DNA from: Nostoc favosum CHAB5714
GTDB taxonomy: Bacteria > Cyanobacteriota > Cyanobacteriia > Cyanobacteriales > Nostocaceae
DNA: 64,000 nt
Assembly (NCBI RefSeq): GCF_020829495.1
Contig: NZ_JAIVFQ010000008.1
Span: forward strand, 62,001 to 126,000
Reading direction: 5' to 3'
The position numbers were made by a program, and so were the translations under genes. Below, piece by piece: positions 8,648-17,233 of this stretch; position 1 is the first letter of the stretch, and each line of letters starts with the position of its first letter. Under the pieces are notes generated by a model. That model worked only from the letters and a program-made list of their open reading frames with translations. It made no database searches and was not told where the DNA came from.

Positions 8648-8820
8648 TAACTTTAAGCCTTAATGTTGTAACCTTAAGGCAAAATGTTCTAGCTCTAAGA
8701 CTTAATGTTGTAACCTTAAGGCAAAATGTTATAACCTGAAGTCTTAATGTTATCACCTTAAGGCAAAATGTTCTAGCTCTAAGGCTTAATGCTGTAACCT
8801 TAAGAGTCAACATTGTAACA
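8648..8820. repeat. 21-bp tandem repeat array
   Basis: Eight diverged units of 21 bp with consensus near taaccttaaggcaaaatgtt alternate with a ctctaaggcttaatgtt variant, giving a 42-bp super-period. Because 21 is a multiple of three, the minus strand shows an open frame of 71 heptad-like codons. With no recognisable product or ribosome site, I treat it as non-coding. Confidence 0.8.
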
Positions 8821-9107
8821 TTGATGACCAAAGTTTGTTGGTGAGTGCAATCATCGCTACATAAGCTATTACGCTTTTAAATTACATAGTCACTTCCTAA
8901 GTTCCTTGACCTCTGACGGTTAACTGTCAACTGTCAACAGTCAACAACCAACACGAAAAGATGTGCAAGTTAAATGCGCGACAGCTTATAATCTATTCCT
9001 TTTGGTAGGTGAACAAAATTGTTAAATTTGGTAAAACCTGCCTGTACTCGCTAAACTAATTGGATATGGAAGTTTACTCATCTATCTCCTAGCTGATATT
9101 TAACATA

Positions 9108-10298
9108 ATGGATTTTAGTCAAGTACTGGCTGAAAAAACGGACACCATCATCGATAAATGGGTTGCAGCAGTTCGCAAGGATAGACGGATTGAAAGTGCT
9201 GATGACCTATCTTACACAGCAGTAAAGGATCACATCCCTGATGTTTTGAAAGCAATGGTGACAGTGCTTGCAAAATTTCAGGATAATGATATTCAGTCAA
9301 TAGTTACTGCCAGTTTTCAGCATGGAGCTATTCGAGCGGAACAAGGCTTTGACCCAGCAGAAATTGCCAGAGAATATCATCTGCTGCGAACAGTAATATT
9401 TGATGCTCTACAACCAGATTTATTGGAGGGAACACCTGTAGAGATAATTCGTTCCATGCGTTTAATTGACGCTATCATAGACGAAGCGATCGCTCGCTGT
9501 TTCAAGAGTTATGTTGAGGAGCGGTTGCGAGAATTACAGCAGTTACAGTTATCACTAACGCTTCATAATGATGAACTCACACGCTTGATTAGCGCAAATC
9601 AAGAGTATCTTTCACAACTAGCCCACGAATTGAAACATCCCCTAACTTCCATTATTGGTTACTCGGATCTGTTTTTACGCCAACAACGACGAAAGCCTGA
9701 GATAAAAGACACTTCTGCCAATCTCGAACATATTGAGCGGGTACTACGCAATGGCAGACAATTACTCCACCTCATCAACGATGTATTAGAACTTTCGCGG
9801 TATGACGCAGGGCAGATAAAACTCCACCTAGCACCCACCGATGTGCGTGAATTAATCAATAATGTCTGTGAAATGTTGGAACCTTTAGCTGCTGGGAAAA
9901 ATTTAAAAGTCGTAGTCGATTGCGAACGCGCTCCCAAAGAAATAATTACAGATCCTTTTCAATGTCAACAAATTATTACAAACCTTATTAGTAATGCGAT
10001 TCGCTATACAGAGTCGGGGACTATTATTATAATGTGTCAGGTGTTGGAGAATCAGAGATGGGCGATCGCGGTTTCTGACACTGGAATTGGCATTGCACCA
10101 GAAAACCAAGCGCAGATATTTGAACCCTACTTTCGCGTCAGTTTTAGCGATCGTCCCTATCTCGCTGATAGTACAGGATTGGGATTAGCGATCGTCTCCC
10201 GCTTAGTAAAACTACTCGAAGGTGAAATTAAGCTAGTCTCTGAGGTAGGCGTTGGTTCTACCTTCACCGTAATTTTGCCCTTACAAATAGAGAGTTGA
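9108..10298 (+). CDS. Sensor histidine kinase with RsbRD-like N-terminal domain
   Basis: A 396-residue cytoplasmic kinase. Residues 1-145 form an all-helical sensor like the RsbRD/RsbT co-antagonist N-terminal domain (FDPAEIAREYHLLR core). A short coiled coil follows. The HisKA domain has HELKHPLTSIIGYSDL with phospho-acceptor His173. The HATPase domain has its N box (NLISNAIRYT), G1 (DTGIGIAPE) and G2 (GLGLAIV) near residues 290-375. No membrane helix is visible, so it senses an internal signal. No response regulator lies beside it, so it is an orphan kinase. The ATG is the first in-frame start after a gene-free region. Confidence 0.9.
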   Translation: MDFSQVLAEKTDTIIDKWVAAVRKDRRIESADDLSYTAVKDHIPDVLKAMVTVLAKFQDNDIQSIVTASFQHGAIRAEQGFDPAEIAREYHLLRTVIFDALQPDLLEGTPVEIIRSMRLIDAIIDEAIARCFKSYVEERLRELQQLQLSLTLHNDELTRLISANQEYLSQLAHELKHPLTSIIGYSDLFLRQQRRKPEIKDTSANLEHIERVLRNGRQLLHLINDVLELSRYDAGQIKLHLAPTDVRELINNVCEMLEPLAAGKNLKVVVDCERAPKEIITDPFQCQQIITNLISNAIRYTESGTIIIMCQVLENQRWAIAVSDTGIGIAPENQAQIFEPYFRVSFSDRPYLADSTGLGLAIVSRLVKLLEGEIKLVSEVGVGSTFTVILPLQIES

Positions 10299-10373
10299 TT
10301 TCGCGCCAAGACGTAAAATTATACTTTGCGCCTTTGCGTGAAATCAAAAAACATTATTACCGAAAAACTGGGT

Positions 10374-10526
10374 CTAAAGCCCTGTCATAAAGGACGGCTT
10401 TTCTTCCTGTAGTCTATCAATCCAGTCTTCAACCAACTGAGTCATCGTCTTGCGTTTCTGTTTGGCAATTCTTCTTAATTTTTCAAGCCTTTCAGTGTCA
10501 ACCCGTATACTCAGCCTTTCTTTCAT
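10374..10526 (-). CDS. Small ribbon-helix-helix (CopG/Arc-like) protein
   Basis: A 50-residue frame. Its start MKERLSIRVDTERLEKL is a typical ribbon-helix-helix strand plus helix, and KTMTQLVEDWIDRLQEE forms the second helix. Such proteins bind DNA as dimers and are often antitoxins or plasmid/IS repressors. No toxin gene follows. It lies about 190 bases from an IS605-type tnpB remnant transcribed the other way, and may have been brought with it. The ribosome site is weak. The frame is well composed for a real protein, but expression is unproven. Confidence 0.6.
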   Translation of the reverse strand: MKERLSIRVDTERLEKLRRIAKQKRKTMTQLVEDWIDRLQEEKPSFMTGL

Positions 10527-10712
10527 GTTGCTATCCAATGGCTACCCAATGATGGTATCATGGCTCAATACAGTTCAGTTAAGCATTTCTTTCTTCTCTT
10601 CCTTTGCGTTCTTTGCGTCCTTTGCGGTAGCCTCCGGCAAGCCGATGCAGCGTCTACGTTAAACAAATTGACTTTGACTAATATTTAAGCCTTAACTGAA
10701 CCGTATTGTATC

Positions 10713-11010
10713 ATGGCTAATATGAAAACACTGAAGTTCAAGCTCTATCAACACAAACGGAATAGATACCTCAAGCGGTCAATTAATGCTGCTGGGATGA
10801 TTTATAACCATTGTATTGCTCTGCATAAACGCTACTACCGAATATGGGGCAAACACTTAAACTGTGCAAAGCTTCAGTCTCATATTGCCAAATTAAGAAA
10901 ACGTAATCAATTTTGGCAATCAGTAGGTTCTCAAGGTGATGTAAGACTGGTTCTGCCTGCAATCGCTGTCTGAAGCTAGAATCCCCACCCTTCAAGGGTG
11001 GGGAGTATGT
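10713..11010 (+). pseudogene. IS200/IS605-family tnpB remnant with internal deletion
   Basis: The frame begins MKTLKFKLYQHKRNRYLKR, INAAGMIYNHCIALHKRYYR, the classic TnpB N-terminus, and runs to about residue 75. It then jumps to a typical TnpB C-terminal tail (GDVRLVLPAIAV) and stops at 10973. The whole RuvC nuclease and zinc finger are missing. About 20 bases later comes the element's right-end hairpin CCCCACCC ttcaa GGGTGGGG. The right end touches the stop codon of rnc at 11010. It is a dead, deletion-derived element that could only move in trans. Confidence 0.82.
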
Positions 11011-11696
11011 CAAAACAATCCTTGTTTTTTCAACTTATCTAGCGCATCCTCAGCAGCAGCTTTTTCTGCGTCTTTCTTATTCCGTCCCTTACCTTCGCCG
11101 TAAAATTTTTCATCTACCAATACTTTTGCTATGAATTCTGGCGCGTGAGAAGGGCCTCCTATTTGTTCTGTAAAGTATTTGGGGGGATTTGGAGTAACGT
11201 TGCGTTGCACCCATTCTTGAAAACGATTTTTTGAGTCTACATTAGAACGAGACACAACTATATGCTTAGGATCTACAGAATCAAATAGCGGTTCTATAAT
11301 TGCACGAACTACTTCTATATTGGAATCATTATCTAAATAGTAAGCACCAAGTACAGCTTCAAAGGTGCTACTGAGCAAATTAGGATTTTGGAAGCCTCCG
11401 TCTCGAATTGCGCCTTTTCCTAACCGCATTCTAAAGTCTAAACCTACCTCCTCGGCGAACTTTGCCAATTGCTTCTCATCTACCAGCGCCGAACGCCGCC
11501 GGGTTAATTCATCTTCTCCCATTTCTGGGTGACACTTATATAGATATTCGCCACTTAAGAAATTCAGCAAAGCATCACCGAGGAATTCTAGGCGTTCATT
11601 ATGTTCGCCTTCTCCGGGGTTTTCATGGACATAAGAACGGTGGGTAAGTGCTTGTCGCAGAACTTTTTCATTATGGAATATTAGAAGTTTGTGCAT
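11010..11696 (-). CDS. rnc: Ribonuclease III
   Basis: About 228 residues from the chosen ATG. The RNase III signature HNERLEFLGDALLNFL (about residues 31-46) carries the catalytic acidic residues. A second acidic set lies in STFEAVLGAYYLD. The C-terminal dsRNA-binding domain has the KNRFQEWVQ start and the basic GRNKKDAEKAAAEDAL helix. It cleaves double-stranded RNA in rRNA processing and sRNA turnover. An in-frame TTG at 11744 would add 16 residues with no family-like sequence. An IS605 remnant ends exactly at the stop codon, so the 3' flank was replaced by the insertion. Confidence 0.93.
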   Translation of the reverse strand: MHKLLIFHNEKVLRQALTHRSYVHENPGEGEHNERLEFLGDALLNFLSGEYLYKCHPEMGEDELTRRRSALVDEKQLAKFAEEVGLDFRMRLGKGAIRDGGFQNPNLLSSTFEAVLGAYYLDNDSNIEVVRAIIEPLFDSVDPKHIVVSRSNVDSKNRFQEWVQRNVTPNPPKYFTEQIGGPSHAPEFIAKVLVDEKFYGEGKGRNKKDAEKAAAEDALDKLKKQGLF

Positions 11697-11764
11697 TTTA
11701 TCTTGTGTCTTGTTGCAGAAATTGACTGTTGGGAAACTTGACAAGTGTTCTTTTGTTTAGACAT

Positions 11765-11787
11765 GAAAAAACCGCAAAGCGCGGTGT
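11765..11787 (-). terminator. Intrinsic terminator, minus strand
   Basis: On the minus strand, ACCGC-gcttt-GCGGT is followed by six T. It lies about 50 bases after the NYN gene stop and just ahead of rnc. Confidence 0.75.
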
Positions 11788-11791
11788 TTTG

Positions 11792-11826
11792 GGAAAACCC
11801 AGTTTTTTATTTGACTGGGTTTTTCA
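11792..11826. terminator. Second, bidirectional terminator-like hairpin
   Basis: AAAACCCAG and CTGGGTTTTT form a stem of nine pairs around an AT loop, right after the NYN gene stop. With the hairpin at 11765-11787 it makes a tandem terminator separating the NYN gene from rnc. Confidence 0.7.
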
Positions 11827-11834
11827 AAGCTATT

Positions 11835-12677
11835 TTATGCAGCCAGTATATCTAACTCAGTTGAAAATAACTCCTGATTTTGCTTTCGGACTTTGCCATC
11901 CTTGACAGCAACATCAATAAACTGGCTAAAACTCTTAAATTTCTTGCCATCATCTGTAGAAATAGATAAATATCCTTGATAGTTAGCACAACGTTGACGC
12001 ATCAATCTATCAATGCGACCAAATACGGTAGGCTTACCTTGGCTTGAGGCAGTTTTGATAGCTTGAATTAGATACTCTATAGCCTCTTTGTAATTAATCT
12101 GAGACACAATGGAAATAATTTGAGGCTGATTTTTCTCGCTAATTAATCTGGCTAAATCATCTAAAAAGTAAAATTCATCAGCTAATTCTTTAAGCTTTTG
12201 TTTTACATTACCTATTTGAGCAAGAATGATGGCTTGTTTCCCCAATTTTTGCAGATTGTGAACCAATTTTATAAAGTCTCCATCTCCTGATATGAGCATA
12301 ATTATATCTGGAGACATATTACTGTGAATCTCCTCTAAGCAGTCGGCTATTAATTGGTTATCTGCACTATTTTTTAAAGGACAGGGAACATCAACACAGT
12401 TAAAACCAAAATTGCCTAAATCATCCTTTACAGCAGCTTGATCTTGACGCTGTGAATTGTAGTAGACATTTGTGCTAATTACACGCCCTTTGGATTGGGC
12501 TAAATCCAGCAATGATTTAGCTTGAGATGGACTTAATTTAGCGTTTTGATAATCCCAATAAATGGAAACTAGAGGTAGCTGTTGGCTTGTTTGTTTTTTG
12601 GAAGATTGATTAGGGTGTGGCATTGTAATATATCCAGTATTCTTTGGTGAACTGGACAGCTTCAACAAATCACACAT
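11835..12677 (-). CDS. NYN-domain (LabA-like PIN) protein
   Basis: A 280-residue protein. Residues 37-175 are a PIN-like NYN nuclease domain: SIYWDYQNAK carries the first acidic residue, and MLISGDGDFIKLVHNLQKLGK carries the conserved SGDGDF motif. The C-terminal 90 residues (YKEAIEYLIQAIKTASS..., IDVAVKDGKVRKQ) resemble an OST-HTH/LOTUS-like winged helix that binds RNA. Family members such as LabA act in RNA metabolism and circadian output in cyanobacteria; the role here is not known. A later ATG at 12623 is a plausible alternative start; neither has a clear ribosome site. A 6S RNA gene lies on the opposite strand upstream. Confidence 0.85.
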   Translation of the reverse strand: MCDLLKLSSSPKNTGYITMPHPNQSSKKQTSQQLPLVSIYWDYQNAKLSPSQAKSLLDLAQSKGRVISTNVYYNSQRQDQAAVKDDLGNFGFNCVDVPCPLKNSADNQLIADCLEEIHSNMSPDIIMLISGDGDFIKLVHNLQKLGKQAIILAQIGNVKQKLKELADEFYFLDDLARLISEKNQPQIISIVSQINYKEAIEYLIQAIKTASSQGKPTVFGRIDRLMRQRCANYQGYLSISTDDGKKFKSFSQFIDVAVKDGKVRKQNQELFSTELDILAA

Positions 12678-12767
12678 CTAGCAGTAGCAGGGCTTTATAC
12701 GAGGAATTTATACTCAAAAAGTACTTCCCTGTAATAAAGCTTTCTACCGTCGCTTTGGTTTGGTTTA

Positions 12768-12954
12768 AGTCTTAGCCGTAGAATTCCTGGCTTACTACCA
12801 AGTTTCGCGTCATCCTTTCCCCTGAACATTCATCAAACATCTTGTCTTCCCGTTGAAAGTCTAGTCAATCAGTTAACTTGACATTGGGCTAAATACTCAG
12901 CCGAAGAGATGACACGAAGCTCGGCAGGAAACTAGGAATTCTGCTGCTAAGACA
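12768..12954 (+). ncRNA. ssrS: 6S RNA
   Basis: The ends pair almost perfectly over 20 bases (cttagccgtagaattcctgg with ctaggaattctgctgctaag), giving a closing stem about 185 nt apart, the usual 6S size. The 5' half contains TCCCCTGAACATTCATC, close to the conserved 5' side of the E. coli 6S central bubble, and the 3' half has GCTCGGCAGGAAAC. 6S RNA mimics an open promoter and holds RNA polymerase. A strand-symmetric rod could in principle be read on the other strand, but the bubble motif fits plus. Confidence 0.75.
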
Positions 12955-13136
12955 GCTACCAAAAACCTGCGCTTTAGAGTGCGGTTACTTTGCTGTCTTA
13001 AATATACATTCGCATAGCTGTTCCTGGATGTCAATATAGTTATTTATGAAGATTTAGTAAAAGCGCTCACTCATATCCATGAACTTTAAAAATGCTCTAT
13101 GGGATTATTTAAAAAATATTTAAGCTAATAAATAAT

Positions 13137-13745
13137 TTATGGTTTGTTTTGAGCGATCGCACCATACAAAATACCTAAAATCCTCTTAATATCCTTAATA
13201 TAATATTCACTCAAATCAATCGAAACTATATTGCCTTCGAGCTTGAGAAATTGCCAGATCGTACCGATAGTAACAGCACCATATATAGCTTTGATTTGAT
13301 TTCCACCTCTCTCGTTAAATAACTGAGCAGCTACCATTTCGGCAATACATTGGGCTAAACCAGACCTCAAATTCTCGTTTTTACTTTCTACTAAGACAAT
13401 GACCGGACTACGCACAAGCAACTGCTCCGAAGAAAGACTTAAAATAAAATCACAAAAGCCATTTAGTCCTCGTTGACTATCAACAGTAAAATCAACTCCA
13501 GAAAAAAAGCTTATCTCATAATTAAATTTGCGTCTAATTTCTAATAAAATTGGACTTATTATCATTTCACTTCGAGCTTTTTCTGAACTTATCGCTACTG
13601 CTAAATCAACATTTTCCCTAAGAATAGTAGATAATAAATCACTACATTCTTGCTCCTGCACATTTGCGAATAGTCCAGATGATTCGTGGATAACTAACCC
13701 AAAAGAATCAATAACTTCAATAAGTTTAAAATCACTATAAGCCAT
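13137..13745 (-). CDS. Conserved cyanobacterial protein, PD-(D/E)XK-like fold
   Basis: 202 residues, no named family recognised. The stretch GFCDFILSL followed about 18 residues later by VIVLVESKNENL has the D...E-x-K spacing of restriction-endonuclease-like nucleases. The following GLAQCIAEMVAAQLFNE helix fits the helix after the core. Such proteins in cyanobacteria are numerous and mostly uncharacterised. It stands alone, with a MITE immediately upstream. No membrane or signal segment is present. The nuclease reading is inference from motif spacing only. Confidence 0.6.
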   Translation of the reverse strand: MAYSDFKLIEVIDSFGLVIHESSGLFANVQEQECSDLLSTILRENVDLAVAISSEKARSEMIISPILLEIRRKFNYEISFFSGVDFTVDSQRGLNGFCDFILSLSSEQLLVRSPVIVLVESKNENLRSGLAQCIAEMVAAQLFNERGGNQIKAIYGAVTIGTIWQFLKLEGNIVSIDLSEYYIKDIKRILGILYGAIAQNKP

Positions 13746-13764
13746 AAAATTTACTACTTTGTCT

Positions 13765-13887
13765 TATAGTAATTCAAAATGATTTGTAAAAGGGTTTTAT
13801 TTTTTAATCGAACCACAGAGACGCAGAGAACACGGAGAGATAAAAAATAGATATTTTCACGCATAATTTATATTTAGGACTGCTATA
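13765..13887. repeat. MITE-like element, family C relative
   Basis: Ends tatagtaattcaaaatg and atttaggactgctata are inverted. The core phrase gaaccacagagacgcagag is the reverse-oriented version of the core in the copy at 6344-6467. It lies in the intergenic space between two minus-strand genes. Confidence 0.65.
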
Positions 13888-13924
13888 TATATGACTCAAT
13901 GTTATTTCATTGCTATAGCAATGT

Positions 13925-14512
13925 TTAAAAAATTATCTTGGGCGGAAACACCCTAACTAAATCAAGAGATAAATCAGGAAAACAAGGAAAATTTATTATC
14001 TGATTTGACAAAATAATTCGCTTATTTAAATAACCATGTTTACCTTGATTATCCTGATATGGCTCACTGTAAGCTTCCAAATAGTTATCAAATAAATTAA
14101 ATATCCAATAATCAGCAATACCTGCTTTAGCATAGAGAGGTATTTTCACATCTTGGTCATAAGCTAAAGAAGAATCTGAAACCTCCATTACTAATAACAC
14201 ATCAGCAGGTTGAGGATGACCAGAAAGATAATTATCATCTCGGTTTTGAAGAATAGCAAAATCCGGTTCAGGTTCGCTATTAGGTGGCAAAGCAATCGGA
14301 GCTTGAGATTGCAAAGTTGCCCTATCACCTACAAGTTTTGGCAGTTCTCGCAACAAGTTTCGCAAACAAGTTTCATGGGCTGTACCTTTGGATGCCATTT
14401 CAATAATTTCCCCATTGATTAATTCAATGTGGTCATCTTCATGGAAAAAGCCCAATTCTCCAAGCCTGTGGTATTCATCCAGTGTGAAGCGTTTAGCCTG
14501 AGCAATACTCAT
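13925..14512 (-). CDS. Uma2 family putative endonuclease (DUF820)
   Basis: 195 residues with the Uma2 pattern: FTLDEYHRLGELGFFHEDDHIELINGEI at the N-terminus, then EPEPDFAIL, LLVMEVSDSSLAYD and KIPLYAKAGIADYWIFNL. The DF...EVS...K set is a PD-(D/E)XK-type active site. These proteins are greatly expanded in filamentous cyanobacteria and their biological role is unclear. The ATG is the first in-frame start. It is a monocistronic gene, divergent from chlD, with about 90 bases between them. Confidence 0.88.
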   Translation of the reverse strand: MSIAQAKRFTLDEYHRLGELGFFHEDDHIELINGEIIEMASKGTAHETCLRNLLRELPKLVGDRATLQSQAPIALPPNSEPEPDFAILQNRDDNYLSGHPQPADVLLVMEVSDSSLAYDQDVKIPLYAKAGIADYWIFNLFDNYLEAYSEPYQDNQGKHGYLNKRIILSNQIINFPCFPDLSLDLVRVFPPKIIF

Positions 14513-14603
14513 AACCTTACCTTTCTCTCATTGCCATAATCCCTATTCTAAATGTGTCAGAAATTGGTATGCTAAAGGCCAAGACTCGCTATGAAAGCAA
14601 ACA

Positions 14604-16631
14604 ATGCCTGCGCCTACTATCAACCCCACCATCACTGCCTTTCCCTTGACAGCCGTAGTCGGTCAAGAAGCAATTAAATTAGCCTTGCTGTTAGCAGCCG
14701 TTGATCCTGGTTTGGGAGGAGTAGCGATCGCAGGTCGTCGCGGTACGGCAAAATCTGTAATGGCTCGTGCTATCCACGCTCTACTACCGCCGATTGAAGT
14801 TGTCAAAGGCTCAATCAGTAATTGTGACCCCAACCACCCCGAAGAATGGGATGATCAACTGTTGGCGGAGTACGCAGACAAAGATATTCAAGATGTGCCC
14901 GTTGAAATTATCCCTGCGCCTTTTTTGCAAATTCCTCTAGGTATCACAGAAGACCGACTATTAGGTTCAGTAGATGTTGAAAAGTCGGTAAAACAAGGTG
15001 ATACCATTTTTCAGCCTGGATTACTCGCTACAGCAAACCGGGGTGTACTGTACGTAGACGAAATTAATTTATTAGATGACCAAATATCAAATCAGCTTCT
15101 AACAGTATTATCTGAAGGACGCAACCAGATTGAACGGGAAGGGATTAGTTTTCAGCATCCGTGCAAATCCCTATTTATTGCCACCTATAATCCCGAAGAA
15201 GGCGGATTACGGGAGCATTTGCTAGATAGAATTGCGATCGCACTCTCTGCTGACGGTGTACTCGGCTTAGATCAAAGAGTAGAAGCAGTTGAAGTTGCGA
15301 TCGCTTATTCTAAATCTCCCCAAGACTTCCTCAAGCAGTACAACGAAGACTTAGACTCCCTGAAAACCCAAATCATCTTGGCACGGGAATGGTTGAAAGA
15401 AGTTATCATCACCCATGAACAAATTGCCTACTTGGTAGATGAAGCTATTCGTGGAGGAGTTCAGGGACATCGCGCCGAGTTATTCGCTGCGCGGGTTGCC
15501 AAAGCTGCGGCGGCTTTAGAAGGGCGAACAACAGTTAATGCCGAAGATTTGCGCCGTGCTGTAGAACTGGTGATTGTACCACGCGCCACAGTTGTGCAGA
15601 CACCGCCACCCGAACAATCACCACCACCGCCGCCACCGCCGCCGCAACAGAATCAAGAAGAACCTCAGGACGAATCAGAAGACGAAGAACAAGAAGAACA
15701 AGAAGAGAATCAAGAGCAAGAACCCCCTAGTATCCCGGAAGAATTTATCTTTGATCCGGAAGGGGTAATCCTTGATGACAACGTGCTGTATTTTACTCAA
15801 ATGGCGAAGCGGCAAGGTAAATCTGGTAGTCGCAGTGTCATCTTTTCCGATGACAGGGGACGCTACATTAAGCCGATGTTGCCCAAGGGGAAAGCGCGAC
15901 GCATTGCAGTAGATGCCACGCTGAGAGCTGCGGCTCCTTATCAAAAAGCACGAAGAGAAAGACAACCAGATAGAAAAGTTATTGTCGAACAGGCTGATAT
16001 TCGCTCGAAACGCCTGGTACGTAAAGCCGGGGCGTTGGTAGTGTTTGTGGTAGATGCTTCTGGCTCAATGGCCCTGAATCGAATGCAATCGGCTAAAGGT
16101 GCGGTGATGCAACTGTTAACAGAAGCTTATCAAAACCGCGACCAAATAGCATTAATTCCCTTCCGGGGAGAACAGGCAGAGGTATTATTGCCTCCAACAC
16201 GTTCTATTGCCTTAGCGCGTAACCGTTTGGAAAGGTTGCCCTGTGGTGGGGGTTCGCCCTTAGCGCATGGTTTAACCCAAGCTGTGCGCGTCGGCTTAAA
16301 TGCTCAGATGAGTGGAGATATTGGGCAAGTTGTCCTTGTAGCAATCACCGATGGGCGGGGTAATATTCCCTTAGCGCGTTCTTTAGGTGAACAGCTAGAA
16401 CCAGGAGAAAAGCCAGATATAAAAGGAGAATTATTAGAAATTGCTGCCAGAATTCGTGCTTTGGGAATGCAACTATTAGTAATTGATACGGAAAGTAAAT
16501 TTGTGTCTACTGGCTTTGCTAAAGAATTATCACAAACAGCAGGCGGTAAATATTATCATTTGCCAAAAGCGACAGATCAAGCTATTGCTGCCATGACCAA
16601 AGGTGCGATCGCTGATTTAAAATCTCGTTGA
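14604..16631 (+). CDS. chlD: Magnesium chelatase subunit D
   Basis: 675 residues, the normal ChlD length. An AAA+ domain comes first ([18 protein letters not shown]; degenerate P-loop [20 protein letters not shown]). A proline-rich then Glu/Gln-rich linker follows at about residues 333-385. Last is a C-terminal von Willebrand A domain with the MIDAS motif DASGSMA near residue 480. ChlD works with ChlI and ChlH to insert Mg2+ into protoporphyrin IX, the first committed step to chlorophyll. It is monocistronic and followed by a 9-bp repeat array. chlB, a later chlorophyll gene, lies at the right edge of the window. Confidence 0.97.
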   Translation: MPAPTINPTITAFPLTAVVGQEAIKLALLLAAVDPGLGGVAIAGRRGTAKSVMARAIHALLPPIEVVKGSISNCDPNHPEEWDDQLLAEYADKDIQDVPVEIIPAPFLQIPLGITEDRLLGSVDVEKSVKQGDTIFQPGLLATANRGVLYVDEINLLDDQISNQLLTVLSEGRNQIEREGISFQHPCKSLFIATYNPEEGGLREHLLDRIAIALSADGVLGLDQRVEAVEVAIAYSKSPQDFLKQYNEDLDSLKTQIILAREWLKEVIITHEQIAYLVDEAIRGGVQGHRAELFAARVAKAAAALEGRTTVNAEDLRRAVELVIVPRATVVQTPPPEQSPPPPPPPPQQNQEEPQDESEDEEQEEQEENQEQEPPSIPEEFIFDPEGVILDDNVLYFTQMAKRQGKSGSRSVIFSDDRGRYIKPMLPKGKARRIAVDATLRAAAPYQKARRERQPDRKVIVEQADIRSKRLVRKAGALVVFVVDASGSMALNRMQSAKGAVMQLLTEAYQNRDQIALIPFRGEQAEVLLPPTRSIALARNRLERLPCGGGSPLAHGLTQAVRVGLNAQMSGDIGQVVLVAITDGRGNIPLARSLGEQLEPGEKPDIKGELLEIAARIRALGMQLLVIDTESKFVSTGFAKELSQTAGGKYYHLPKATDQAIAAMTKGAIADLKSR

Positions 16632-16636
16632 GTAGA

Positions 16637-16725
16637 GTGGGGGATGAGGGGGATGAGGGAGATGAGGGGGATGAGGGGGATGAGGGAGATGAGGGGGATG
16701 AGGGGGATGAGGGGGATGAGGGAGG
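16637..16725. repeat. 9-bp tandem array, (GGGGATGAG)n
   Basis: About nine copies of a 9-bp unit (gatgagggg, with some gatgaggga) lie between chlD and the S23 gene. It mirrors the array at 17112-17228. A shorter, related purine-rich stretch is at 43080-43132. Confidence 0.85.
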
Positions 16726-17121
16726 TTAATGCTTAATTAGCCAAGGTGATGGTTTGTTAATTATGTGTACTAGACCGCTGAGAACTTGGTTGTATGTACC
16801 ATATAGTTCTCGACCTATTTCAATATTCATGTAGTTGCACTTAACAGCAAACTCAATCCAGGTCTGAGTTTCTGCTGATTCTGCTTCACAGTCATTCAAC
16901 TTAGCCACAAAAGCAGCTTGATATCTTCTTTTACGCCATCCCTCAGCAAAATTAGCACAAACTGAACGTGAAGAGCGACGAATTTGGTCAGTTAGTGAAT
17001 AACGTTCCTCTACTGGAAACTTCTTTGATAGTTCAAAAATTATCATGGCTGAATCAAAAGCCATTTTATAAACTTCTAAATCCTTGTGATCTTTAATAAC
17101 TCTTATACTGTTCTCCCTCAT
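16726..17121 (-). CDS. Four-helix-bundle protein (S23/avd-like family)
   Basis: A 131-residue protein with the family landmarks [44 protein letters not shown] and [18 protein letters not shown]. The family was first seen inside 23S rRNA intervening sequences; relatives serve as accessory proteins in diversity-generating retroelements. Here there is neither an rRNA gene nor a reverse transcriptase nearby. The ATG and its purine-rich ribosome site (GGGGGAG) lie in the flanking 9-bp repeat array, and the stop lies beside the other array, so the gene is bracketed by mirrored repeats. It may travel as a repeat-bounded cassette. Confidence 0.85.
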   Translation of the reverse strand: MRENSIRVIKDHKDLEVYKMAFDSAMIIFELSKKFPVEERYSLTDQIRRSSRSVCANFAEGWRKRRYQAAFVAKLNDCEAESAETQTWIEFAVKCNYMNIEIGRELYGTYNQVLSGLVHIINKPSPWLIKH

Positions 17122-17228
17122 CTCCCCCTACTCCCTCATCCCCCTCATCCCCCTCATCCCCCTCATCCCCCTCATCCCCCTCATCCCCCTCATCTCCCTC
17201 ATCCCCCTCATCCCCCTCATCTCCCTCA
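17112..17228. repeat. 9-bp tandem array, (CTCATCCCC)n
   Basis: About twelve units of ctcatcccc/ctcatctcc, the reverse complement of the array on the other side of the S23 gene. It ends six bases before the sigma factor stop. Confidence 0.85.
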
Positions 17229-17233
17229 AATGA

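Noticed and set aside
8648..8820. 71-residue coding gene on the minus strand
   Set aside because: The frame is open only because the repeat unit is a multiple of three; there is no ribosome site and composition follows the repeat.
13925..14512. Part of a restriction-modification or defence island with the 13137 gene
   Set aside because: Both are isolated PD-(D/E)XK-type genes common in cyanobacteria, with no methylase or other partners.
16726..17121. Accessory gene (avd) of a diversity-generating retroelement
   Set aside because: No reverse transcriptase, template repeat or variable repeat is nearby; it is only a member of the same fold family.
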